DNA of 64,000 nucleotides. Origin: Phyto melanocephala. Taxonomy: Eukaryota; Arthropoda; Insecta; Diptera; Rhinophoridae. Every line of letters begins with the position of its first letter. Position 1 is the stretch's first letter. Both the position numbers and the translations under genes were made by a program. The notes under the pieces were generated by a model. The model had not been told where the DNA came from. It was given only the letters and a program-made list of their open reading frames with translations, and ran no database searches. This document shows, one piece after another, positions 35,657 to 47,109 of the stretch. The stretch spans positions 42,328,201-42,392,200 of the forward strand of contig OW799235.1 of the NCBI GenBank assembly GCA_941918925.1, in the 5' to 3' direction.

Positions 35657-36017
35657 CATTATCCGTAAATAGCAATAAGAAAAATAAAAACATACATAAA
35701 ATAATATAATTGATTTTTATTAACGCTTTTAATTAGAATATTTTCACTAAAATTTTTTTGTTTGTGTTTTTTTATTTTTAAATATTTTAATCGTTTAATT
35801 TGTGACGTTTTTAATTCAAGTTTTTAATTACTACACACCAAGAAGCGAAACACCGAATGAAAAGAAATGTCAAATATTAAAAAAAAAATAAAAAATTGCT
35901 TCAAATAGCCGAGTACCGGCGATTATTTTTCCCTTCGTTTTCTCCTCACCTAAAACGGTAAAAACATCTATAAACTCAAGAATTGCCCAACTATAATCGT
36001 CGTGTGTGACCATCGAC

Positions 36018-36910
36018 TTATAAAGGTAGAATTGTAAAATAAAGGAATATTGATTCCAGGTAAGACTGAATATGTTTTGAGTAACCAAAAAGGTGCTTTT
36101 TTGAATTTTTATGGTACTTTTTGTATTTTCAACGTTGCGAAGCTAGAATTTCGAAATTAGTGACTATTTATTCGAGGTGAGACTGAAAATGTTATGGGCG
36201 TCCAGAAAGGTACTTTTTATATTTTTTGTGGTGCTTTTTGTATTTTTAACATTTGTGAACGTAGAATTTCGAAATAAGTGACTATTAATACGAGGTGAGT
36301 CTGAAAATGTTATGTGCGAATAAAAAGGTACTTTTTATCTTTTTTATGGTCGTTTTTTTAAAGTTGCGAGGCTAGAATTTCGAAATTAGAGACTATTTAT
36401 TGGAGGTGAGACTGAAAATGGTATGGGCGACCAGAAATGTACTTGTTATATTTTTTGTGGAGCTTTTTGTATTTTCAACATTTGTGAACGTAGAATTTCG
36501 AAATTAGTGACTATTGATACGAGGTGAGACTGAAAATGTTATGGGTGAAGAAAAAGGTACTTTAAACTTTTTTATGGTAGTTTTTGTATTTTTAACATTT
36601 GTGAACTTAGAATTTCGAAACTAGTGAATATTGATACGAGGTGAGATTGAAAATGTTATGGGCGGCCAAAAAGGTACTTTTTTTTGATTTTTATTGTACT
36701 TTTTGTGTGTTATACGTTTATGAAGATAGAATTTCGAAATAAGGGACTACTGATTCAAATTGAGAATAAAAATGATAAGTGCGAAACAAAAGATGCCTTT
36801 TCGTATTTTTTGTACTCTTTGCCTTTCACATTTTCATTGTACTTTTTGTATTATTACGTTTGTAAACATAGATTCTTAAAATTAGTGATTTTTAATCCCA
36901 ATCCTAACTC
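36018..36910 (+). repeat. Helitron-like family: ~116-bp tandem units
   Basis: About seven units, with 'tagaatttcgaaat' recurring near 36143, 36262, 36375, 36493, 36607 and 36728. It is continuous with 33480-34118 once the TIR element is removed. Unit starts alternate between 'gaagctag' and 'gtgaacgtag', suggesting a two-unit higher period. Confidence 0.75.
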
Positions 36911-37465
36911 TAAATGTTATGGACCACAAGCAGATTCTCATCGTTATGGCATTTTTTTGCAATTTTTATATTTTGTATACATAGAATTCTGAAAGTGAGT
37001 ACTAATAATCCAAGTTGACTTTGAAGATTATAGTGAAGGACAAAATGGTATTTTTATTATAGTAATTTTTGCATGTTGTGAATTGAAATTATATCCCCTA
37101 TATATCCTTACTGTTTTTTCTAACTAAAATGGACCAGAGAAACAAATTTTCATGATTTAACTAGAAAACATTTATTAATTAAAAAAATAACTTGAGTATT
37201 CACTAAATAGTAAGAACTGCGCTATCGAAGAAGCGGATAATATGCTTGTTTATAACTAAAATTTTTTGCAATTAAATTTGACAGCTTGTGTTAAAATTAT
37301 TGCTGATAAATTAATTATAAAATTTTTTGCTATATATGTGTTTTAATACAAGTTAATATCTTGTTTTGGCAATAGAATTTGACGATTGCTATGGCAATAA
37401 TTGCTTAAGGCCGCTTCACTCTATTATACTGAGTATTACGACTTGTCATAAACTGAAATAAAATG
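36911..37465. other. Unassigned AT-rich sequence
   Basis: A few more weakly repeat-like fragments lie up to about 37090. After that I see no ORF, no inverted ends and no repeat. Confidence 0.3.
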
Positions 37466-38118
37466 AAAAAGTAATAATGCTATATTCGGCCGTGCCGAAT
37501 CTTATATACCCTTCACAACGTGTAGTCATGCAATAACAATTGTTTGTATTAGCATTCATCTCATATGAAATACGTACATATGTCTATACTGGTTAGAATA
37601 AATGTGGCATCGAATCCCAGCTGAACCAAAAAAATTTTATTTTATTTTATTTAATATATTATTTATATTTTATTATTTTTTTTTTAAATTTTTTTAACAT
37701 TTTTTTAAAATTTTTTTTTATTTTTAATATATTTTTATTTTGTAATTTTTTTTTTAATGTTATTTACATGTATTTATGTATATATGTTGTTGTTGTAATT
37801 GTGAAAAAAACGAGGTGGTCGTGGTTTTTTGCTCATATCTCAGAAAGTTATGGGGCGATTCTGCTGAATCTCAATAGCGATTCATTCCTGGATATTTCCA
37901 AGAGATTGATACCATATACAGATCTGAGGAACATATAGTTGCTTCTAAAAGTTGATTTCAACCAACACATGGACAGACGGTCAGGGTTTAATCGACTCCT
38001 CTTTTCATAAGCTTTCAGAAAATATATACTTTATGGGGTCGGAAATGAAAATTGTAGAAATTACAAACGGAATGACAAAGCTATATATACCCTTGTGCAC
38101 CACAGGTGAAGGGTATAA
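37466..38118 (-). mobile_element. HINE copy E, chimeric between two subfamilies
   Basis: On the minus strand the 5' end is at 38118 (TATACCCTTCACCTGTGGTG) and the 3' stem-loop (ATTCGGCACGGCCGAAT) is near 37480-37500. Its 5' half follows copies A-C (cacctgtggtgcac). Its 3' half, including 'gtggcatcgaatcccagctg' and the T/A-run block, follows copies F and G. Confidence 0.7.
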
Positions 38119-39099
38119 AAAATGTAATAGTGTGAATACAATATGTTATGAAATATCAAAAAATACGGATAGAAATTTAACAGTCGAATAGTTTTTTTAA
38201 TTTTTTGAAAATTTTCTAAACATTAAGATTTTTTATTTTATCAGAGTTGTGTTTTTACAGAAGCACATAAACAAAATCAGGTATGAGAAATAAAAATTAT
38301 CAATATACATATTTTTTATTACAAGAATTTTTAGACTATGAAGCAGTTAAAATAAAATTCTAGCTGAAAATTATATTAAATTGAAATATTTTTATAATAT
38401 TTTTTTTACAAACTAGATAGGATTTATTAAACTGATCTATGTATAACTTGTTTATACAATTTTGTGTTGAAAAAATCGACTTGCCTATTAATATTTATAT
38501 AAGATAATTTTAAAACTCAACTGTTTTTACATAAGTTTAAAATAAACTAGATATATTTTTAACCTAGAATTTACATATGAAAGTAATGATAGGAAAATGA
38601 CAATTGTTGGCTACTAACACACTACTACTTGTCAAAATTAATTTAAATTGATTGCTGTGAGGTAGGCTGCATGCAATTTCCAAGCAATTTTATTATTTTT
38701 ATTCACAAACATTATTAATTATATTTAATTTAAATTGCGGACGAATATATGTAAAACGCAAAACGAAAAATTATGGCAGCAGAATATTTGCCAAAAAAAA
38801 AACCCAAAAATTCGCCACAACAATTGCACTCAGTTGTTTTCTTGACTGTAAATTGAAACATTCGATGGAAAGGAAATTTCAAAAAAAAGTTCGCATCTAG
38901 TTCTAAAAGTATAAGTGTATTAGTAAAAAAGTGTGAGTGTATTGAATCTTGATACACAAAACTTGATCGTGTAACCTCTGTGTAAAACAATAATTCTATA
39001 TATGTATAACTTATTTTGTAAATATGTATGTATATGAAAAATACTTATAATATTTGTGCTTCAAATATATATACATAAAGAATACAATGGATTTTTTTA
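38119..39099. other. Unassigned AT-rich sequence
   Basis: No repeats, inverted ends or plausible coding sequence. Short open frames here have no recognisable motif. Confidence 0.3.
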
Positions 39100-41552
39100 A
39101 AACAATAATTTAATAAAAAACAAAAAATAAATTTATAAATATTATCTTCGATAGTAAAACTTATCCTTATTATACTACTTCGTCTTCATCAATTAATATA
39201 TCATCTTTAGATGTCAATACTGTCTTAAAAAGCCTGAGAAGTTTAAAAAAAATTTATAATCCTGATCCTGATGGTATTCCTAGCAACATATTAAAAAATC
39301 CGGCTGGCGTTTTGGTTAATCCTATCACTTATATATTTAGCAGTTCTTTGAAATTAGGTATGTTTTCTAAATGCTGGAAAGATTCATTTATCATCCTGCT
39401 TCATAAATGTGGTAGCCTTAGTGATGTTACTATTTATAGAGCAATAGCTAAACTTAACTCCAATCCTAAACTGTTTTAGAAAATATTAACGGAAATCGTA
39501 ACTACCCAAATATCAACAATTCTTTCTCCAGTGCAACATGGTTTTTTTAAAGGTAGATCTACATCCACAAATCTAATGGAACTGACGTCCTTCATCAATA
39601 ATGGACTTTGTAATGGTAACCAAACCGATGTAGTCTATACTGACTTTAGTAAAGCTTTCGACAAGGTTAACCATGATTTATTGTTAGGAAAGCTCAAAAA
39701 CGTAGGATTTCCGGGTTACCTTTTAAAATGGATTAGTTCTTATTTAAAGGATCGGACACAATGTGTTTTTTATAATGACTGTATATCAAAACATATTAAA
39801 GTAACTTCCGGAGTTCCACAGGGAAGTCATCTTGGCCCCATCTTATTATACCCTTCACACAGTGAAAAAGGGTATATATAGGTTTGTCATTCCGTGTGAA
39901 ATTTCTACAATTTTCATTTCCGACCCCATAAAGTATATATTTTCTGAAAGCTTATGAATAGGGGAGTCGATTAAGCTCTGTCAGCCTGTCTGTCTGTCCG
40001 TGTGTATGTTGAAATCAACTTTTTGAAGCCCCCCGACATAGCTTGGACCCGAATGAGGTATTAAAATATCAGAAATATTCGGGAGTAGATCGGTATTGAA
40101 AATCAGAAACATCGGTACATAAACAACTGAGATATGAGCAAAAACCCACGACCACCTCGATTTTTTTCACAAAAATAACATTACAACAACAATATACATA
40201 CATACAAACGTGTATACTGGTTAGAGAAAACGTGGCATCGAATCCCAGCTGAGCCAAAAAAAATTTTTTTTTTATTTTTTTTTTATTTTTTATTAAATAT
40301 ATTATTTATATTTTTATTATTTTTTTTTTTAATTTTTTTTTTAAATTTTTTTTTTTTTTTAATTTTTTTTTTGTTTTATATTAATTATATATATTTTAAT
40401 TATTTTTAAAAAAAAAAATTTTTTAATTTTTTTTTTAAATTTTTTTTTAAATTTTTTTTTTCTTTTAACATACATACGTAAAGTTATAATTTTAAAATGG
40501 GTTGTTTTTATATATGTATGTTTTTTATATGTATGTATGTACGTATTTCATATGGAATGAATGGTGATACAAACTACTGTTATTGCATGACTACACGTTG
40601 TGAAGGGTATATAAGATTCGGTACGGCCGAATATAGCGCTCTTACTTGTTTTATTGATTATAATTGATCTTCCAAAGGCTATTCAATACAGCAATATTTT
40701 AATGTTTGCTGATTATGTTAAACTTTATTCATGGATAAGAAATGATAAGGACAGTTTTTACCTTCAAACTGATTTAAAATAATTTCTTTAATTGGTGTAC
40801 GGTAAGTCTTATGGAATTGAATTTAACAAAATGCAAATCTATGACTTCTGCAGAGATTCACCGATTTTAAATGTTTACTCTCTAAATGGCTCTGAATGAA
40901 ATGTTGTTGACTCGTTTTTAAATCTTGGAATTTTCTTTGATGTTAACATTTATTTTAACTCTCATGTAATAATGACAGTAAATAAAGCTAATGGGATATT
41001 AAGTTTTATAAAGCGTTAGGCTAAGGAATTTAATGATCCCTATGTGACAAAAAATTTATTCACGTCATTGGTTAGACTATTACTAGAACGTGGATCAGTA
41101 ATTTAGGATCCCCAATATGATGTGTATATTCAAAAACTTAAATGATTCCAAAAACAATTTTTGCTGTTCTACCTTTGTAACTTACGTTGGAATCCTAATA
41201 CAAACTTACCGTTATATCGAAGGCGATTATTGCTCATTGCGCTCCCAACGTTACAAAGCCGAAGAATTGTTTCCAATATTGCATTTGTTCTGAATTTAAT
41301 TCAAGGTAAAATTGATTCTGCATTTATTCAACGAAAAATATGCATCAATGTCCCTAACAGGCAGCTTAGATCTTATGAACCTTTATATGTATATAAAATT
41401 TCACCGACCAAACTACATTAACTTTTATCCATTTAGAAGAATGTGTGCTGAGGTAAATAAGTTCTATGCACACATCGACTTTTCTGATAATGTTGCTGTA
41501 ACTAGAGAAAAGTTGATAAGGTTTCTAAATTCAAATGCTTATATTTTATGAT
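39100..41552 (+). pseudogene. Jockey/CR1-group LINE reverse transcriptase, decayed and split by a HINE
   Basis: RT motifs in order: NPDPDGIPSN, QHGFFKGRST, VVYTDFSKAFDKVNHDLLL, LKWISSYLKDR and SGVPQGSHLGPIL, then the HINE. After that come degenerate continuations of the active-site block (MFADD in the related copy is altered here), 'LLFYLCNLRWNPNT' and the C-terminal end near 41550. Several stops and frameshifts exist. The sister copy at 54805-55870 (minus) covers the second half and shows the uninterrupted sequence. No RNase H follows the RT, so this is a different clade from the two large LINEs. Both ends of this copy are incomplete. Confidence 0.8.
39847..40648 (+). mobile_element. HINE copy F, precise insertion in a LINE
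   Basis: It starts TATACCCTTCACACAG, carries the inverted partner GTGAAGGGTATA near the 3' end and the stem-loop ATTCGGTACGGCCGAAT at 40615-40631, and ends CTTACTTG. It sits within a T-run of the LINE, and the LINE resumes immediately. The interior is dominated by long T and A runs (40255-40460). It is non-coding. Confidence 0.85.
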
Positions 41553-41940
41553 GTTTTTGTCTTTGTATTTAGGAATAGAAAAAAACCTAAAATACAAGAT
41601 ATAGAAAATTCTGCTAATAAGAAATAAGGGACTAATTAAATGATAAAAAAAGCTGGGGTGTTAAGTAATCATAGAAATATAAATTTTTGGAATTTTTTTA
41701 ACAATGTGCAGAACACAAACAAAATTAGATAGGTCAACAGCCAATGACATAAATGAAGTAGAACTACACCATTGTTCATTGAAATTGAGAAAATTCCAAT
41801 TGATATTGAGAATTTCAATTTTAAATTGAGAAATTTCCAAATGAAATTGAGAAAAAATATATATGTGCATACATAAGTACATATGTATTTAAAAATCAGT
41901 AAAGTTTTTTTTTAATTTTAAATATATATGTACATTGTGT
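41553..41940. other. AT-rich spacer
   Basis: It contains a small cluster of 'aaattgagaaa' repeats near 41780-41855. Nothing else is recognised. Confidence 0.3.
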
Positions 41941-42172
41941 TATTCTAATAGACAGTCGTAGAGGTTCGTTTAGAGCTGACAGCGCAAATGAGTTGGTCTT
42001 GATAGGTGGGAAGAGCTACGGATTGAGTTATCGGAGCTTGTATTGGTTTGTGACAATGCTGCCTGCCACAATCGCCTACAATTTATTTTTGAAAACACTC
42101 CAACCACACTTTTACGATTGAACCCTGTCATGTTATCCCCCGTACGGGTTAATGTATTTATGAAATAAGAAG
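41941..42172 (+). pseudogene. Tc1/IS630-type transposase relic
   Basis: 42041-42172 reads LVCDNAACHNRL ... LLRLNPVMLSPV ... FMK then a stop. The CDNA-xCH motif and the following LLRL-x-P-x-LSP resemble the second and third blocks of DDE transposases of the Tc1/IS630 group. Upstream sequence (from 41941) is GC-richer than its surroundings but in other frames, so the relic is frameshifted and lacks most of the gene. Confidence 0.4.
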
Positions 42173-43130
42173 AAGAAAATACCCTGATGTGTGTGATTGT
42201 GCAAACCTTCTGTAGAAAAATTAATTTTAAATAAGAAAGAATATGGCAGTTATGTTAAAAAAAGGCGGGAAAGGAAAAAAGAGGAAATTTTAAGGGGATC
42301 GAGGGGAAGTTTTTTTGAAGGAGGATTGTTTTTTTTTTGGTTTGAAAAAAAGTGCAAGTAGCGGAGAAAAATAAATGATTTTAATTTTTTTTAATTTGAA
42401 TTTTTATTTAATTTTGTTTATTAAAACAAAATAAGTGTATATAAATACAAAAATTAAATTAATACACAACACATAATACACAAACAGAAATTAAAATATT
42501 ACGTTTAAAATAGAAACATACATATGTATATGCAAACCAAACATTAAACAAATATTACACAACAAAAAGAAAAATGTACACTTTGAAATTTAGTTAAACA
42601 TACGAAGTGCTACACCTATTTATGAACATATGTCATCAGCAACAGCTATCCAGAAGGAACTTTTTGTTTTATTGGCCAGCAACAGGGATTCTCAACCAAC
42701 GCACATGCACACCTTCATTGGACAGGTAACCGTACTTCGGACTAGGACTAGATAAAGTGACAGAAAAAATAAATAACAAAGTGATTTTAACATTAGTTGG
42801 CGTTTGAGTAAATTAATCGGTAGTGGCGTTTTCCAATAGTGTGAGCTCTCGCTAGATGTTCGTCGTCTGTTAAGCGAGATTACGTGAATCACCCACATCT
42901 GGGATAGTATTGTTATTTTTTTTATTACTTACATATGACGTACCCGGACAGAAATCAGACTCCAATTGACGTACGCTCACTGGAAAGGTGTATAATGGCT
43001 TAGTAAGTTCCTGCTGAAAGATAGGAAAATGGTGGCGTAAAACATAAATAGGTAAGTGAGATAAAAACCAAATTGTAGGGCAAAGCTAGGGGCAAATTAG
43101 TAAAGTGATTGGCCATAAATTTGCCATGGA
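42173..43130. other. Unassigned sequence
   Basis: 42173-42600 is A-rich and low-complexity. 42600-43130 is more balanced in composition ('catcagcaacagctatccag', 'tgacgtacccggacagaaa') and might be part of an unidentified LINE or SINE. No ORF of note. Confidence 0.3.
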
Positions 43131-43375
43131 AGAGAGTGCCCCTGTGGACTAGTCGGTAAAGGACAAGTCAGTTGTTTGGGGGTTGCGGGTTCGATTCCCG
43201 CCGGAGACTCTGGAATTGCCTGCTTCTCTTTCTATTCTTAATATTTCTATTCTTATTCTATTTTTCTCTCTATTAAGGCGTCACAATGGACCGTAATGGT
43301 CTCCGAGTGAAGGTGTGTGGGTAACTTTGCACCAGCCTTACCTACCTACCTACCGAGGGTGGGCAGGCCAGGCAG
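43131..43375 (+). mobile_element. tRNA-derived SINE-like unit
   Basis: A perfect box B in a T-arm (GCGGG-TTCGATT-CCCGC, about 43184-43200) follows a box-A-like TGGACTAGTCGG. A body ('cacaatggaccgtaatggtctccgag') and a tail of CCTA repeats (cctacctacctacc, 43346-43360) come after. Head, body and short-repeat tail are the standard SINE layout. I cannot fold a complete cloverleaf, so it is not called as a tRNA gene. Confidence 0.5.
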
Positions 43376-43406
43376 CAGTTCATCAGCTGTCGGTTAAAAA
43401 AACATA

Positions 43407-44105
43407 CAGTAGCCCGCAGAACTGAGGACACACCAGCATGCATTTTAAATTTGTAAAAATTTTGATTTCTTTTAGCAAAAATATTAACACAAACCCTACA
43501 AGAATTTTTAATTTAAAGGTTTTCTTTTATTTGTATTTAAAAACATGATAACTTTTACATTATAAACCAAAATAATCTGTCATTTTTTATGTAACCTCAT
43601 AATATGGCAGCGCAAAACTAAGGGCACACTTTGTTTTTATTTGAAATAACGGTAAAGTAGTAAAAATTTTGTAAAAAATTACTGAAACAATAGGAAAAGT
43701 ATAAATTCTTTAAAGTTTTTTAGTTATTATTTGAATATATTTACAATAATGCCCCGTAAGCAGCTAACGCTGGAGGAAAGAAAAACTATAATCGATTTAT
43801 ATAAAAAACAACATAAATCATATGGAGAAATTGGAAAAATAGTATTCCGTAGTCGTTTTACGGTAAGAAAAGTAGTTCAACGAATGATAAAAGAAAATCG
43901 CATTGAAAATAAGCCTGTAACCTGTAGTGAACGGGGTTTTAAATTTTTTTTAAGAAAAAAAAATTTATTCAACACCTATGATATTAATGATTTAATTGTG
44001 GTTGTTTCAGTGTCTTATATAACACTTTGTTTGTTGTTAAAAGAGGAAGAAAAAAAAAAAAACAACACCAAAGGAATAAGTAACGAAAGAGAAAGTTGGT
44101 TTTAA
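43407..44105 (+). mobile_element. Tc1-like transposon, 5' part with IR/DR-type repeats
   Basis: CAGTAGCCCGCAGAACTGAG follows a TA at 43405-43406. A related motif (GCGCAAAACTAAGGGCACAC) recurs about 200 bp inside, an IR/DR-like arrangement. The transposase N-terminus begins at 43749. The right TIR was not found, so the element is truncated or rearranged beyond about 43965. Confidence 0.55.
43749..44105 (+). pseudogene. Tc1-like transposase, N-terminal fragment
   Basis: It starts MPRKQLTLEERKTII, then YGEIGKIVFRSRFTVRKVVQR. This is the paired-type helix-turn-helix that binds Tc1 inverted repeats. After about residue 72 the frame runs into Phe/Lys-rich sequence without the second DNA-binding helix or the DDE core, so the gene is a truncated remnant. 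Confidence 0.6.
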
Positions 44106-46372
44106 AATTATTTAGGCGAATGTCCAAGAAAATAAATTATTTATGGCTTTGAAATTTATTTTTTTTTTCACTAAAAGTGGTTTTCGTGTAATCTGCATGT
44201 CATGACAAAAAAAGTTAATCTTATTCTGTTAGGGGTATTTGCAACACTGTATTGCTCCTCAAATATTATTCATTTAATTGGGCAATATTGTTGTGTAAAC
44301 GTTTTACGTACAAGTTTACGTGTGTTATCTTTACCTTGTGATTGTTACGTGGTATAACGGTAAAATGCTATGTTTTATTTAAGGAAGTTTCTCGAAAGAA
44401 GTTGAAGCCGAGCTGATGAAAGAAGAAAAAAAATGGGATGAGCGTCATTCAGTGGATAGCCGTATTGAAAAGAAGTAAAAAGTGACATTATTTAAAGAAC
44501 AAAAAAAGTTAAAGTGAAAAAAAAAATGAACAGAAAATTTAATATTTTAAAATAAAGGGGAACGGTGTTCATATTGATAATTGAGATTGCATCCTAAACA
44601 AGAAACATTAAAACAAACAAAAGAACTAATTAAAGTTAACCTTTCTTTTTTTTAAGAAAGAAAAAATGTTCATTACTGAAATAAACTTTCACTTTACCAC
44701 TTAAAATTCGTCTGACATTAACATTTCATCACCAAATACCAAATTCAAACCTGGAAAAGGAAAAAAAAAACTTTGAAAACCTAAAATAACATAACCAAAT
44801 TTTATCAGTTACCAGGCGGCATCACCCTTCCTCCAGTCAAATCAACTAAAATTGTTCACGGTGATCGTAATTTACCCGAGATATCCGACTTGGTGCACGT
44901 GGCTCTCAACAGTTCCTGAACACGTTTTGCCTGATTAAATTGTCATTGTCTAGAGTTTGTCAACATATTTTTTCGTTCAAAGCGAATTTCTTATTAATAA
45001 TCAAAACTAATCTGAATTTAAAACAGAAAAAAAAGAGAAAGAAAAAAAAACAAAAAAAAAAATCAGAACTAATTGAACAAGTTCAATTTCGTCCATTTGT
45101 TCTCCTTTCGGGAATAATAACTTAGCATTGAATAAATATTAATATATTTATGTATGTATATGTTTTTATGCAAATAAGTTTATAGATAGCAAAAAGAAAA
45201 ACGGAAGAGTTACTATTAAACAAAGTTTTATAAAAGGAAGAAAAAAAAACAATATTACTAATAATAACTAAATAAATATTGTGTATATAAGGAATGTATC
45301 ATCTCATCTTAAGCTAAAATATATGTATATTTAATTGTATGAAATCCATTTGAATAACAGTTCGAGCATTAATTAAAACCCGCCAATAAATCTTATAGCC
45401 CAGTCAGAAAACTCAAAATTTTCAGCTCACACCACAATATAGTGTTTAGCAGATTCCGGAGGCCTTCGCGAACCCAAACAGTATACTTGGTGAGTTTTTT
45501 TTTAATTTTTCTTTATAATTTTTTTTTCATCATTTATAATTTTTCATTTTTCATTATAATTTGTTGTATTTACTAAACTAGAAAAAAAAAACATTAAGAT
45601 AGACTATCTAAATTGAGTTTTTTTTTCTGCTAACAAAACCATTAATATAATTTTTTTAGTTTTGTTTTTTTTTTTTGTAAAATAATTACGATTGGGTTTT
45701 CTTTTGTAAGCTAAGACAAAATAAAATTCAAAAGAAAATGCTCTATCTAGCCGTATATATATACCGAGCATTAACACCCGTTTTTTTTAAATTGTATTTT
45801 TAAGATATCTACAAAAAAAAAAAAATGGTGTAACTAATAACAAAATGAAATGTAACATTGAATTTTTTTTTAACTACCTATTTCTTTAATAAATATTAAC
45901 TTAAAATGTTAAACGAAATGGAATAGACTGTATTTCTTTCTAAGGTTGGATGGATAAGGGAAACGATTTCGGGGTTCTGAGCATAATAGTTTGTCGTCAG
46001 AACTTATAGGTAGAGGTAGGGTACAGAGACGGAGCTCGTCTACGACATCTGACGAAGCTATCATATTTGGATACACTGTTATTTTTTTTTTTTTGTAATT
46101 TCCTAATGTAATTGATAATTGTCATAACGGGCTCTTTTATTGGTATGACAATTCTAATCCTGGTTAAATAATGTAGCATCATCTCAAAAATAGGGAGTCT
46201 ATAATAAATTTTACTGTTAATTGAGTTTGTTTGGTGAGGACCGAAGTTAGCTAGTCCTTCATATCAATGGCTCCCGCAGTCCTCATGTAACATACTTCGT
46301 CTACTTTACTTTAAGTAGCATATAAATCGTATAGTTTTTAAACGTACGTGTTCATAACAGTAAATACAAAAA
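44106..46372. other. AT-rich sequence probably including the 5' LTR of the downstream retrotransposon
   Basis: A primer-binding site begins at 46373, so the LTR should end just before it, but I cannot define its start because no second LTR is in the window. GC-richer islands at 44812-44935 and 45415-45490 stand out. The second ends in a donor-like TTG|GTGAGT. No ORF has recognisable motifs. The Lys-rich frames here are poly-A artefacts. Confidence 0.3.
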
Positions 46373-46390
46373 TGGCGCCCAACGTGGGGC
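46373..46390 (+). promoter_or_regulatory. Retrotransposon primer-binding site (tRNA-Lys type)
   Basis: TGGCGCCCAACGTGGGGC matches the 3' end complement expected for a lysine tRNA. It begins with the TGG that pairs with the CCA end and sits upstream of a gag-like ORF. Confidence 0.75.
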
Positions 46391-47109
46391 CCAAAAGTAA
46401 TTTAATCCAATTGCTTTTGGTTCCCGAAAAGTTAGTTTTATTTCGTTTTCGATTTCAAATTTGTTGAGTGATAAAATGGTTTTGTGCAAGAATATTAACA
46501 AATTTTAATGAATAACAGACCGTACTTATATGGAACTTTCGTATACTTGAGTAGATAATCGAGTAAAACGACCTATGAGACCACTATTTGTCCTTTCATT
46601 GGAGCATGTGTATTTTTTGTATAAAATTTTTTTATGACGTCACAGGTATGTATATTAAGATAAATTGTATGTTACAGTGTGTTTAGTTTTTTTTTTCTAA
46701 TATATTTAGGTAAAATAGAATTTTTGCGAAATTGCGAATGTCTATCCAAATGTATTTTAAAAGAATAAGGTGCTAAGTTGCTTGTTGTAAAGTTTAATTG
46801 TTGGCTGTAACAGGGAATCTATCAAGATATACATATGTCTAAATAGCCTGGTCTTGTTATCTGTTTGTTTTTTTAGTGGTATCCAAAGAAACATAAAATA
46901 CTCCCAAATCTACCAACCTTAAAGAAAGATATAACGTCACTTAAATAATATTTAAATTTTTTTTTTGGTTAACTTTGCTTAATAGTAGCTCTGATTGAGA
47001 TATACATACATATATATATATTTTTTTTTTCTCTTGATTTTTTTTTGTTTATTTTGTATTTAAGAAGATACCGTTTAACTTTACAGTTCGTAACTTATTC
47101 AATTGAGAA

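Larger units (their letters stand above)
34119..36017. mobile_element. TIR element with TTA target duplication, carrying a nested hAT relic
   Basis: The left end GTCGAAGGTCACACACGACG is matched inversely at the right end (CGTCGTGTGTGACCATCGAC). TTA at 34116-34118 and 36018-36020 flanks it. Removing it and one TTA restores a normal 116-bp repeat unit ('acgtttataaaggtagaat'). A 3-bp TWA-type duplication is typical of PIF/Harbinger, but no transposase of that type is visible. The central ~1.4 kb is a separate hAT-like insertion. Confidence 0.65.

Noticed and set aside
37580..37640. tRNA-like box B (cgaatcccagctg) in HINE copies E, F and G
   Set aside because: No box A at the right spacing and no cloverleaf. 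It is conserved only because the HINE copies share the segment.
44940..45125. Lys-rich 61-codon frame
   Set aside because: A poly-A low-complexity artefact with no motif and no homologous feature.
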